Under the pieces are notes generated by a model. The model was not told where the DNA came from, did no database searches, and was given only the letters and a program-made list of their open reading frames with translations. 64,000 bases of DNA from Agelaius tricolor (taxonomy: Eukaryota; Chordata; Aves; Passeriformes; Icteridae), in the NCBI GenBank assembly GCA_023055355.1, contig JALJCS010000007.1, forward strand, positions 592,001 through 656,000. Direction: 5' to 3'. The translations under genes and the position numbers were made by a program. Within the stretch, counting starts at the first letter, position 1, and each line of letters begins with the position of its first letter. Below are positions 41,240 to 52,412 of the stretch, piece by piece.

Positions 41240-41715
41240 AGGCTTGGCCAAAGGCTGGATTTGAGATCTCAGGGGCCCAAAGGTTGGATCTGAGATCTCA
41301 GAGGCTTTCCCAGGGCTGGATTTGAGATCTCAGAGGCCTTCCCAAGGCTGGATCTGAGATCTCAGGGGTCCAGAGGCTGGATCTGAGATCTCAGAGGCTT
41401 TCCCAAGGCTGGATTTCAGATCTCAGAGGCCTTCCCAAGGCTGGATTTGAGATCTCAGAGGCTTTCCCAGGGCTGGATTTGAGATCTCAGAGGCTTTCCC
41501 AAGGCTGGATTTGAGATCTCAGAGGCCCAGAGGCTGGATCTGAGATCTCAGAGGCTTTCCCAAGGTTGGATTTGAGATCACAGAGGCTTTCCCAAGGCTG
41601 GATTTGAGATCTCAGAGGCTTTCCCAAGGCTGGATTTGAGATCTCAGAGGCCTTCCCAAGGCTGGATTTCAGATCTCAGAGGCTTTCCCAAGGCTGCATT
41701 TCAGACCTCAGAGCC
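41240..41715. repeat. ~32-bp minisatellite with TGAGATCTCA palindrome
   Basis: About 15 units of CCCAAGGCTGGATTTGAGAT then CTCAGAGGCTTT. Some units are shorter (GCCCAGAGGCTGGATC). Almost every unit has the perfect palindrome TGAGATCTCA, with CAGATCTCAG variants. Confidence 0.95.
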
Positions 41716-42300
41716 CTTCCCGAGCCCAGCCCTTCTGGCACCCCGTTCCTCAGGGATCACCCCCACCCCTGTCCTGCGGAGCAAAGCCCAGCTCTGGCCG
41801 TGCCACGGCAGGAGCCTGAGCAGGATAAACGCCTTTATTTCCCTGCTGCTGCTCCGGCTGTGCCTCATTACCGCCCGAGCCTGGTTTCTCAGCAGCCCTT
41901 CCCAGGAAAACAAGCGGGACCCGCGGTGTCTGCGCCGGGAGAGCTCCCCAGGGACCCCGAAGCTCCCGTGGAGGGAGAGGTGGCTTCTTGTTAGGCTCCG
42001 GGAGGAGGCTGGAATGTAAATCTGCTCCGTGCCTAATTGCCCATAAATGTCATTAAGTCGAGAAATGTTTTCCACCAAATTAACTTTGGCTCGCCGTGTC
42101 TAATTAGCCGGAGATGCTGAAAGATAACAACTTATCAGTCTCTGTTTAACAAACCGTCCCTAATGGGGCCCTTTTCGCGGCCGGGCAGGTACAGCTGGCA
42201 CGGCCCGGCCTTCCCGGGGTAATTAAGGACAAAGCCGGGGCCACTTCCCACCGGGAGCATCTGACAGCTCCTGCTCAGGCCCAGCTTTGCGGGGATCGCT
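41716..42300. promoter_or_regulatory. Candidate conserved noncoding element, homeodomain-rich
   Basis: GTGCCTAATTGCCCATAAAT, CATTAAGTCGAG, CAAATTAACTTTGGC, GTCTAATTAGCCGGAG and AGATAACAACTTATCAG lie within 42030-42140. That gives at least four TAAT-type cores (42034, 42101 and others) and paired GATA-type sites in 110 bp. CpG-rich DNA flanks it. Enhancer function is inference. Confidence 0.42.
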
Positions 42301-43904
42301 TTGAGGCTGGGCAGAAGCACCGATGGGTTTCACTTTTCCTTTTGTTTTAGTTTTTATCCTTTTCCCAGCGCGTGCAAACCTCCCTCCCTCCTTTCCCACT
42401 CACTGCAGTCAAGGTCTCCTAAAGCAAAAGCTTTTCCATCAGAGTTTCAAGTCTCCAAAGGAGAGGAATCAGCAGGGAAGGGATGGGTAAATGCTCGTGG
42501 TTTGCTGTTTAAACGCGGGGATATTCAGCTCTCCGCAGCAGAGGAAGCTGGGGACGGGGCGATTAAATCCCTTGAAAACCCTCGTGCTTTGCTGTTTCGG
42601 TCTGGAGCCCAGGACGTGTTTTCCCCTTTCCCTCGGGGAAGGGCAGTGCCTGCAGGCTGTGGGAGGGGATGGCACCGAGGGAGCATCACCCGCATTGTTT
42701 TTCACGAGGTTCTGCTGCAAAACGGAGCCTCAGGAGCAGGAAAGTCACCCCGAGCTCCCGGAACGGCTTTGCCTCGGGTGCAATCTCTCATCAGAGCTCT
42801 CAGACTCTGCTGAGTTTATTCCATGCTTTATTCCTCGCACACGGATGTTTATTCCAACTCTTGACGTGATGCAAACCCCCTCCCATTCCTGCTTTTTCTG
42901 CCAAATAACTTCCAAACTTTCAGGCTCCTTGCTCAGCCCTGGTGTAAATCAGCACAGCCAATAAATCTGGAATTGCTTGTGCACAACAAGCACCTGATTC
43001 CCAAAGTGCAGCCAACATCTCCCAGATTCTCATCCCTATAATCTTCCAAATTTTTATCCAGTAGGAGATTTAACATTCATTTCCCACTTTTTAGCCCCTC
43101 ATGCTGGTGGTACACATTTCTCTCAGTCCCTTCCAGAGTGATGGAACCCATCCAGGTGGTAACAACTCTGCAGTAAAAACTGTCCCATCTTCCCTCCAAA
43201 AAGGGATTTTAACCAAACACCCACTTTTTTCCCTTAAATTGGAAGAGTGGCCTCGCTCAGTTTGGTAATGGATCCACCAGGATGGAACAGGAACAGAAAT
43301 CAAATCCATGCTGGCAGAGAGGGGAATGCACCAATGATCCCCACAGCTGGGTTAGAAATTAGGATTACATTACATTCCTTGGGGCCTGGGAGGTTGCTTT
43401 AATCTGGACGCTGAAAATTCCCCACAGCCACTGGTGCCACCCACCAGGGACATGGAGCCCGTGTCCCCGAGCTGGCACCTCCAGGACAGCTCCCACAGGG
43501 CTGGGCTGGCTCTCCCCACTGCCCCTGATTTCTCCTCCTGGGCTGTCCTGCAGGAAACCAAAGGCCTGGGAGCTGCAGAGCAGGTGCTGGGGTGCCACCC
43601 CAGCCTGGCTGTGCCGCAGGAGGGGAGGGTTGGGTGGCCCTGCCCTGTGTGGGATGGAGGGAGCAGGAGCAGGGACGCTGCAGGACACAGCTCTGGCTCT
43701 CAGGCTGGGATTTACGGGGATTTCCCCTCCCTGTTCCTGTCCCAGGCTCCATTGCTGTCGTGGTGTTGAGGGTTATTTCTGCCCCATCCCTGTTTGTGCT
43801 GGCACAAGAGGTCATCCAGTGCCTCATCCCCCTCTGGCCTTTTTCCTGTGAGGAGTGGAGATGGATCAGCTGGCACTGCCTGCCCTGAGCCCCGGGCACT
43901 GCAG
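42301..43904. other. Unique sequence, 1.6 kb, nothing recognised
   Basis: No repeat family, tandem array or convincing exon was found. Confidence 0.45.
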
Positions 43905-44665
43905 GATGGTCCTGCCAGGAGAGGGATTTGCTCCTGCAGGCAGGACAGGGATGTCCCAGGCAGGAGAGGGATGTTCCTGCAGGGAGGAACAGGATGTTCC
44001 TCCAGGCAAGAGCAGGATGTTCCTGCAGGAAAGAAGAGGATGTTCCTGCAGGAAGGAACAGGATGTTCCTGCAGGAAGGAGATGGGTGTTCCTTTAGGAA
44101 GGAGCAGGTTGTTTTTTCCAGGCAGGAGAAGGATGTTCCTGCACACAGGACAGGGATATTCCTCTGTGAAAGAGCAGGATATTCCTGCAGGCAGGACAGG
44201 GATGTTCCTGGAGGCAGGAGAGGGATGTTCCTGGCTGGGAGGAGTAGAATGTTCCTCCAGGAAAGAGCAGGACGTTCTTGGAAGCAGGAGAGGGGATGTT
44301 TTTTCCAGGCAGGAGCAGGAATGGTTTTCCAGGCAGGAGAGGGATGTTCCTGCAGGCAGGAGAGGGATGTTCCTGCAGGCAGGAGAGGGATTTGTTCCGG
44401 CAGGAAGGAGAAGGAATGTTTTCCAAGCAGGAGAAGGATGTTCCTGCAGGCAGGAGAGGGATGTTCCAGGCTGGAGAGGGGTTCATTCCTGCAGACAGGA
44501 GAGGGATTTGTTCCTGCAGGAAGGAGAAAGGATGTTCCTCCAGGAAAGAAAAGAGATGTTTTCCTGTCAGGAGAAGGATGTCCCTCCAGGCAAGAGAGGG
44601 TTGTTCCTTCAGGCAGGAGAGGGATGTTCCTGCAGGCAGGACAGGGATGTTTTTCCAGGCAGGAT
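43905..44665. repeat. ~25-bp minisatellite, about 30 copies
   Basis: Units GGATGTTCCTGCAGGCAGGA plus GAGGG, with GGAAGGAGCA and TTTTTCCAGG variants. CTGCAG occurs in about half. Units vary between 24 and 30 bp. Confidence 0.95.
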
Positions 44666-45984
44666 CAGGCAGCAGAGCAGCCACAGCCCCGTGCTCTGCC
44701 CCAGCCCAGCACCACTTCCCGATGGCATCTGGGAGATTTTCCCCCTTTTTTCCTCCTCGCTGGATCCCTGCTCACCCCATTCATCCCAAACCCTCCTCAA
44801 TTTCAGGATTTGAGCCTTTTTCCCTCCCGTGGCAGCCGCGGGGAGCAGCCCCTTCCCCCAGCCCAGGGCTCCCATCACTGCCGGGGCTGCCCAGGGCCCT
44901 TCTCGGGAGTTTGGGATAAAATTTCCATGGGGAATTTTCCTTCCCGAGCCTTTCCCTCCTCTCCCCCGAAGCAGAGCTCAGCAATGGCCATTCTCCAGTG
45001 TTCTCCCACAGCTGCTCCATTGTTTTGATCCCACTGTGACCCCAAATGCTCCCTGTGGTCCTGGCTGGGAGCTTGGACAGGACACGTCAGTCCAGGGGCA
45101 CCATTGCCCCCAAAGCTGGGGCTGAAGTTTTCACTTTATCCTGGGATTATCTGAACCCCGGGGAGCCTTGAGCAGGGGCTTTGATTTCAGCACTACCCTC
45201 GATAACTCCATTTTATCCTTATAATTCCATTTTCCAGGAAAAAGGCAAAGTCTCTGATGGTCTTTTTGCAACAGGTGGGTTGGGAAAATCTCCATGCCAC
45301 CTTTTTTTGGGACAATCCTCTAAAACCCTCAGGCAAACAAAAGAGCTCAAGGGATTTTGAGCCAAAAATACTCGGTAGTAGAGAATCCCCTGGAGTGCTG
45401 AGGAAATATTTGGGTTTACACGGAGTTCATTTAAAGGAGTTGCAGGTAAAGAGTAACAGCCGTTAGCAAAGGGACATTCAAGCTTTAACTGTTATCTCCC
45501 AGCTAAAAGTGTCCCTAGTATTCAAAATAATAAAATACCTTTTATTTTAAAAAAATAGTTCTAGGGGAAACTAAATTTTAGCAGAAAATTCTCTATTGTG
45601 GAATTTGAAACACCCAACACATACAGAAATACCCACAGCTGTAAATCAGCTGCAAAGCATCTTAAAATGAATGGTGGAATGAATTTTTTTTTTTAATAAA
45701 CTAAAGTAAATTAAATAGAGGAAATTTAAAGAATATTTGAAGAGGTAGCGTTTGGAAATGTGGATTGGAAGTGGCAAGGTTCATAGAAAAGAAAATGCTG
45801 ATTTATGTCCTGCTAAAATTAAAGATCCTTTCTGGGGTTATCTTGGTCTCTTCTCTACCTGCAAAATGCTGAGTGATGTAGAAAGATAAAAAAATAATAG
45901 AATTTACTTTCTAAAATGATGAGGGGTTTATGTAGCACGTCTTTTGCATTCATTTAAAATTATCTTATTTGGAAGACTAGAATT
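44666..45984. other. Unique sequence, AT-rich towards the right
   Basis: GC-moderate to 45120, then increasingly AT-rich with A/T runs (45545, 45685). No gene is recognised. Confidence 0.45.
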
Positions 45985-46200
45985 ATATGGGTTTTTTTCT
46001 TGGGGTTTTTTGGTTGGTTTTTTGTTGTTTTTGTTTGTTTGTTTGTTGTTTTTGTTTGTTTGTTTGTTTGTTTTTGTTTTGGTTTTGTTGGGGTTTTTTT
46101 GTTTGTTTGTTTTTTGGGAGGGTTGGGGGGGGTTGTTTTTGTGGGGTTTTTTTGTGTGTTTTTTGTTTGGTTGGTTGTTGTTGTTGTTGGGGTTTTTTTA
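45985..46200. repeat. T/G-only low-complexity tract with (GTTT)n
   Basis: About 215 bp almost without A or C on the plus strand: (GTTT)n blocks, T runs and G runs such as GGGAGGGTTGGGGGGGGTTG. On the minus strand it is an A/C tract. Confidence 0.93.
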
Positions 46201-46364
46201 GCTTCCCTGCCATCAATGAATCCTGCACAATCAGTGTTTTGGAGAGCAGATATTCAGGTTTCTGTTGGGTTGTGATTGTCACTGCAGCTCTCCCTGCTCA
46301 GCAGAGAGGACACGGGGAAGGGAAAAGGTGTCGGGCAGTTAAGAGGAGAAGGAAATTAAATTCT

Positions 46365-46432
46365 CCATGGAATCATTTGGGCTGGAAAGACCTTTAAGAT
46401 CACCGAGGTCAACTGTAACGCTGGATATGAAG
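46365..46432 (-). mobile_element. CR1 3'-end fragment
   Basis: GGAATCATTTGGGCTGGAAA followed by GACCTTTAAGATCACCGAGG and TCAACTGTAACGC is the minus-strand end of an older CR1. Confidence 0.75.
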
Positions 46433-46489
46433 ACTTTTAGAATCCTCCACATGAAAACTCCTGAAGTTTTTTTCACGGAGTTTCTCACT

Positions 46490-46965
46490 AAACCATGGAG
46501 TGGTTTGGGGACCTTAAAGATCCCCAAATTCCAGCCCCAGCACCTCCCACTGTCCCAGGTGCTCCCAGCCCCAGTGTCCAGCCTGGCCTTGGGCACTGCC
46601 AGGGATCCAGGGATGGAATTCCATCCCAGCCCCTGCCCACCCTGCCAGGGAACAATTCCTCATTGCCAAGATCCCACCCAGCCCTGCCCTTTGGCACTGG
46701 CAGCCATTCCCTGGGTGCTGTCCCTGCATCCCCTGGAAATTGTCTCTCTCCAGCTTTCCTGGGGCTCCTGCAGGCCCTGCAAGGCCACCCTGAGCTCAGC
46801 CCAAAGCTTCTCCTGTGCAGGTGAACAATCCCAGCTGTGCCAGCCTTTCCTCCCAGCAGAGCTGCTCCATCCCTCTGCTCATCCTGGAGCCTCCTCTGGG
46901 CTCTCTGCAGCAGCTCCAGCTCCTCCCTGGGCTGGGCCCAGGCCTGGATGCAGACAAATTCTAGA
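46490..46965 (-). mobile_element. CR1 LINE, ORF2 end to 3' end
   Basis: Runs from CCATGGAGTGGTTTGGGGAC through GGGAACAATTCCTCATTGCC and CCTGCAAGGCCACCCTGAGC to TCCTCCCTGGGCTGGGCCCA. Near-identical in content to 16920-17342 but reversed and longer at its 5' end. Confidence 0.9.
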
Positions 46966-47849
46966 AATCAGTTCTGGATCATTTTCCCAACAACCCCCTG
47001 GCATTCCTGGGATGATGTTCAGGGAGGAAGGTGACAGGAATCAGGGCATGAGCTGGTTTAAGGCACAGCAGTTAAATTAGAGTGAGCTGTGCTGGTGACC
47101 TCACCACAGAATTCCAGGGGTGCTGAGGGAGAAGGGAACGTGGCTCTAAACACCTGGGACAGTCAGCTTTTGCTCAGGAATGAAAGCACAGGGAATTCCA
47201 GGGCTTCCCTGGGCTGGGAGGGGATCCCAACACAGCTTCCCCAGCCCAGGCTCTCAGGACAGGTCCGACAGGAGCACCTGGAGCTGGCAGGTCCCTGAAC
47301 CCCATTCCATACTGGCCTTTTCCCTTTCCCTTCTGTCCCTACAGACACCCCCCAGCAGTGGAGCAATGCCTCAATCCCCCTGATCCCCAGATCCCACTGA
47401 TCCCTCGGCAAATAAAACCTGAGCCCCTTCAGGGCTGAGGATCTAAAGAAGCTGCCTTTTAATGCAGACCTAATCACAAAGCTTTCTCCTGTTGCCTCGC
47501 CCAGGATTTCTCTTCATTTCCCTTCTATGGTTTTATTTACTCGGTTAAAGATTGTCCTGACAAAGGAAAAGAAGGACATTTCATTTTTAAAACATTTTAA
47601 TATTTTAGGATGGAAGGGATGAATAATTTTGTGCCTGAGGATGTGCTCACCACCCTCTGGGCAGTGTCCAGAAGAATTCACTGGGATGCTTTAAAGCTTC
47701 CTGATTAACTTCTGCAGGAGAAAATGGTCAAATGGTGAAGTCAAAAACTGGGCTTATAATTCCAAGGCTTTCCTGAATATTTCACTCCGGTGCTTTGGTG
47801 CAGCAATGAGCAGTTAAAAAGATCAGTGTGGGTAATTTCTACATACTGA
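46966..47849. other. Unique sequence, nothing recognised
   Basis: No repeat family or exon is recognised. Confidence 0.45.
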
Positions 47850-48125
47850 AATAATAAGTATTATATTAATATTTAGATATTACATAAATATTGTAGGAAT
47901 ATTACATGAATATTTATGTATGATATAAATATTGTGTAATAATATTATATAGTATTGTATTTTATTGTATAAATATTAGATAAATATTGTAGAAATTGTA
48001 GTATTGTATAATAATATTATATTGTATTGTTATATTATATAATATTGTAGAAATATTGTCTTTTATTGTATAGATATTATATAAATAGTGTATAAATATT
48101 ATATAAACAGTATATAAATACATAA
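47850..48125. repeat. AT-rich low-complexity tract
   Basis: TATTATATTAATATT, ATAAATATTGTAG and TATTGTATAATAATATTATA recur irregularly over about 275 bp with almost no G/C. Confidence 0.9.
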
Positions 48126-48567
48126 ATGGTAGAGCATAAACCCCTGATTTTTGCCACGTTACACTGAGAGCCACGAGGAGTTTCAGCTCCGTTTGGCGAT
48201 GAGAGAAAGGAATTTAATACCACGGAGTGTCTCAGAGCTGGGCAGGGCTCATCACCATCACTGCCTGAGATTCTGGCAGGTTTTCTGCATCACTAAAAGC
48301 TCTCTCTAAAATATTTTGATCACCGTGCAGAGTATAATTTTTTAAAAGCAATTAATAACCTGATGTGCTGTTAGATTTAGAGGTGCGGATCCTCTGCTGC
48401 TGCATCGCTCGCAGCAGCCGCACGCACCAACTGCAGCGGAATTACCTATCAATATATTTTTTCCTAAAAAAAAAGAGCTTTGAGTGAAGCCTTAAACTCC
48501 AAAAGTCGAAGTGCCCGGAGCTGCCGAGCTCGGTGTGACTGCGGCATCCTTGATGTCCGTGATGCCC
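48126..48567. other. Unique sequence becoming CpG-rich
   Basis: AT-rich to about 48360, then CpG-rich. No exon is recognised. Confidence 0.45.
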
Positions 48568-48716
48568 GCGGGCCGGGCCGGGCCGGGCAGGGACAGCCGT
48601 GGGGACGAGAGTGGCAGTTTGACACCGCCCTGGCAGGCGGGCCGGGCCGGGCCGGGCAGGGACAGCCGTGGGGACGAGAGTGGCAGTTTGACACCGCCCT
48701 GGCAGGCGGGCCGGGC
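48568..48716. repeat. 69-bp tandem duplication with G-quadruplex motif
   Basis: Positions 48568-48636 and 48637-48705 are identical, followed by a partial third copy. Each starts GCGGGCCGGGCCGGGCCGGG, four G-triplets separated by CC, and contains GACAGCCGTGGGGACGAGAG. It lies in a CpG-dense block (48500-48850). Confidence 0.93.
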
Positions 48717-48804
48717 TGCGGCGCTGACCCGGGCCCGGGGCCGCTGCTCTGCCCCAGGAGCAGCTGAAGGCGCAGCTGCCGCGGGCCGGGCACGGCGCCG
48801 CTCC

Positions 48805-50890
48805 ATGCTGAGCCGCCAGCTGCCGGGGGGAACGCCGGGCTAAAAGCCCTCGGAAATCACCTGAAAGCGGATTTTTTATTAAAAATAAATCATCTCTAGC
48901 AGCGCGCTGTGATCAGAGCCGCGGCGTTCAGCGCATTGCGCACGAAGTGCTCTGGGCGGCTCCGCGGATCCCGCACAACGCCAGAGCGGCCCTGCGGCAG
49001 CTCAGAGGGAAACACCGGGCTAAAAGCCCTCTTAAACCGCCTGAAAACCGCTTTCTTATTAAAAATAAATCATCCGTAGCAGGGCAATGTGGTCAGATCT
49101 GCGGCGTTCGGCGCATTGCGCACGCAGTGCGGGACGCGGCTCCACGAGGTCCGCACACGGCCGGAGCGGCCCCGCGGCAGCGCAGGGGGCAAAACCGGGC
49201 TAAACGTGGCCTGAAAACTGGGGTTTTTATTAAAAAAAAATCATCTGTAGCAGCACAGTGTGATCAGATCCGCGCCGTTGGGCGCATTGCGCACACAGTG
49301 CGGGACGCGGCTCTGCAGATCCCGCACAACGCCGGAGCGGATCCGCGGGAGGGCACGGCTGAGACCAGGCTAAAACCCCTCCTAAATCACGGCTGAAAAC
49401 GGCTTTTTTATAAATATAAATAAATATAAAAATAAATATTTAAAAATAAATCAACGCGGTGTGATCAGATCCCTCTCAAATCACCTGAAAGTGGCTTTTT
49501 TATTTAAAATAAATCATCTCTATCAGCGCGGTGCGATCAGCTCTGTGCCACACGGCGCATTGCGCACGCAGCGCTCGGAGCGGCTCCGCGGATCCCGCAC
49601 ACCTCCGGAGCGGCCCTGTGGCAACTCAGGGGGGAGCACCGGGATAAAAGCCCTCTTAAATAGCCTGAAAACGGATTTTAATTAAAAATAAATAATCTGT
49701 AGCAGGGCGCTGTGATCAGATCCACGCCGTTCAGCACATTGCGTACGCAGTGCGGGACGCGGCTCCGCGGATGCCGCACATCACCGGAGCGGCCCCGCGG
49801 CGGCACAGGGGGAACACCAAGCTAAAAGCCCTCTTAAACCGCCTGGAAACCGCTTTCTTATTAAAAATAAATCATCTGTATCAGCGCAGTGTGATCAGAG
49901 CCGCGCCGTTCAGCGCACTGCACACGCAGCGCTCAGCGCGGCTCTGCGGATCCCGCACAACGCCAGAGCGGCCCCGCGGGAGGACACGGCTGAGACCAGG
50001 CTGAAATCCCTCCTAAATCACGGCTGAAAACGGCTTTTTTATTAAAAGTAAATCAGCGCGGTGTGATCAGATCCCTCTCGAATCACCTGAAAGCGGCTTT
50101 TTTGTTAAAAATAAATAATCCCTAGCGGTGCGATCAGATCCGTGCCGCACCGCGCATTGCGCACACAGCGTTCGGAGCAGCTCCGCTGATCCCGCGCACC
50201 GCCGGAGCGGCCCTGTGGCAGCACAGGGGGGAGCACCAAGCCAAAAGCCTTCTTAAACCGCCTGAAAACCTTTTTTTTTTATTAAAAATGAATCATCTGT
50301 ATCAGGGTGGGTTGATCAGATCTCCGGCGTTCAGCACATTGCGCACACAGCGCTCGGTGTATCCCGCACACCGCCGGAGCGGCCCCGCGGCAGCGCAGCG
50401 GGAAACACGGGGCTAAACATGGCCTGAATATCGCTTTCTTATTGAAATCATCTACAGCAGCACGGTGTGATCAGCTGTGTGCTGTAACGCGCATTGCACA
50501 CGCAGCGCTCAGTGCGGGGCGCGGCTCCGCGGATCCCGCACACCTCCGGAGCGGCCCCGAGGCAGCGCCGGGGAGGGCACCAGCTAAAAGCCCTCTTAAA
50601 CCGCTTGGAAACCGGTTTTTTATTAAAAATAAATAATCTGTAGCGGGGTGGGGTGATCAGATCCTGATCTGATCACAGTCTGATCACAACCTGTTCAGCG
50701 CATTGAGCACACAGCGCTCAGAGCGGGGCGCGGCCCCGCGGATCCCGCGCACCGCCGGAGCGGCCCCGCGGGAGGGCATGGCTGATACCAAGCCAAAAAG
50801 CCCCTTACGCACTCGGAAAATCGGTTTTTTATTAAAAATAAATCATCTGTAGCAGCGGGCGTTGATGGGATCCGCGGCGTTCAGCGCATC
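48805..50890. repeat. CpG-rich macrosatellite, ~180-bp units, about 11 copies
   Basis: Unit starts lie near 48838, 49017, 49197, 49368, 49642, 49820, 49997, 50237, 50411, 50582 and 50790. Each has a hairpin GGGCTAAAAGCCC, an AT-rich core TTTTTATTAAAAATAAATC, TGATCAGATCC, the interrupted palindrome GCGCATTGCGC, TCCGCGGATCCCGC and CCGGAGCGGCCCCGCGG. Three unit types are seen: A (CCCTCTTAAACCGCC), B (GGCTAAACRTGGCCTG) and C (CTCCTAAATCACGGC, with a doubled AT core). C follows a unit ending GGCTGAGACCA, so there is higher-order order. Short frames of about 60 residues per unit exist but are not maintained. Family unknown to me. Confidence 0.93.
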
Positions 50891-50916
50891 TCACATGCAG
50901 AGCAGAGATCGCTGGG

Positions 50917-51367
50917 GTGTGCCCAGGGTACACGGAAATCCCTGGAAAGAAGGGCAAACACCTCCTTCCCGGCCCTCTGGAGAGAAAGGGAGAGATCCCG
51001 ATCCTGCAAAGAGAGGGGAATTGGTGGGGTCAGGCTGAGGTCACCCCCATCAGCCGCCCCGCTCATCGCTGGACTCGGCACTGCCTGCCCGCCCTCAAGG
51101 GGGGCCCTGGCACGGGCAGGAATCCCGGGACAGAAAAGAACGTTCTGTTCAACAATGAGGGTCCCAAAGCAGCGCTGAAACGGGCACTGCAACAGGAGAG
51201 TGTGAGAGCCAAGGCACAGGGTGAGCTCCCTGGGCAGATCCCCAAACTTCCCGGCCTCCAGACCATCATCCCCGTGCAACTGGTGCAGCCCTCCAGGGAG
51301 AAATCCAGGGATGCTCTGGCTGCAGCCGGGGCTGCTCCTGAGCCTCTGCCTTTGGGGAAGGGGTAAT
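50917..51367 (+). other. Orphan 149-codon open frame, unrecognised
   Basis: An ATG-to-stop frame directly right of the macrosatellite. Unlike other frames here it is not made of repeats or CR1. The translation is mixed and charged in its second half (for example NNEGPKAALKRALQQESVRA), ends PLPLGKG, and has no signal peptide or membrane segment. I recognise no domain. It could be a chance frame, a terminal exon (a weak acceptor-like GGCACGGGCAG lies near 51108-51118), or a decayed gene copy. Its first third looks less protein-like. Confidence 0.2.
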
Positions 51368-51794
51368 TAGTCTTGATTAGTACTTTTACCTAAATGGAAG
51401 CAAAAACCCCCACAAAATATATCTGAGCTACCTTCAAGTATGCCCTGGTCACAAGTAACCACCTGAGTAAAACAATGTGAAGAGTTTAAAGACTCTTTCT
51501 TTCAGAGTGATTTGAAAACACTTTTCCAAAATATAAATACTTTTTTTTTTTTTTAATATGTATAATGACTGCAGCCACATTCTCAGCTTCCCCAGCTCCC
51601 CATTTCTCAGTCTCAGGGTTGTTCTGGTGCTGAAGTATCACAGCTGAGAGGGGGCAGGATCAAGTGAGCTCTTGGGCTCTGCTGTTGCCTCCTGCCAGAT
51701 CACTGAGGACAGAGGTGTAAGAAACACCAAGGGACACTGAGCTGAATTCCTGTTCTCCCTATCCAGGCAAAGTGTACAAAGAAAAGGCCCCATG
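51368..51794. other. Unique sequence with a T run
   Basis: A run of about 14 T lies at 51541-51554. No other feature is recognised. Confidence 0.45.
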
Positions 51795-51957
51795 GGATCC
51801 CTGGGGCTGGCCCAGCCCTGCCAGCCCATGCAGTGCCAGCTGTGCCCCATGGGCACCTTGTCCCCAGCCCAGAGCACTCAGTGCCACCTGCAGGGGACAC
51901 CTGCAGGGCTGGGCACTGCAAAGCTCCCTGGGCAGCCCCTGCCAAGGCCTGAGCACC
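51795..51957 (-). mobile_element. CR1 3' end, GATTTGGG-tail subfamily
   Basis: GGATCCCTGGGGCTGGCCCA to GGCAGCCCCTGCCAAGGCCT. Confidence 0.87.
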
Positions 51958-52169
51958 CATAGCAGGAAGAAAATTTTACCTGAGTAAAAAAAATCCTTCC
52001 TGAAAAGGCAGCTTGATGCCTGGTAATTCACCAGCACAAGGTGGATGCTTCCACCCCACTCCCTTTGCCAGGGAAAGGGATGAGGACACAGCTCTTGTGG
52101 CCACTGAGAGCCATCCCAAGCCACTGCCATGTTCTGGTGGCACAGGGGCCAAAGCCTGGTCTTATAGAC

Positions 52170-52412
52170 AGGATGAGAGCAAACGGCCTCAGGCTGGGCC
52201 AGGGCAGGCTCAGCTTGGCCAGCAGCAGCAATTTGCCCATGGCAAGGGAGCTCAGGCCTTGGCAGGGGCTGCCCAGGGAGCTTTGCAGTGCCCAGCCCTG
52301 CAGGTGTCCCCTGCAGGTGGCACTGAGTGCTCTGGGCTGGGGACAAGGTGCCCATGGGGCACAGCTGGCACTGCATGGGCTGGCAGGGCTGGGCCAGCAC
52401 CAGGGATTTGGG
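52170..52412 (+). mobile_element. CR1 ORF2 end plus 3' end, GATTTGGG-tail subfamily
   Basis: AACGGCCTCAGGCTGGGCCA, GCAATTTGCCCATGGCAAGG to GGGCCAGCACCAGGGATTTG. Confidence 0.88.

Noticed and set aside
46000..46397. Hydrophobic F/V/C/L-rich frames suggesting membrane segments
   Set aside because: They translate a T/G-only tract.
48947..49396. 149-codon frame across macrosatellite units
   Set aside because: The frame follows units of about 180 bp (60 codons) by chance and is lost in the other units.
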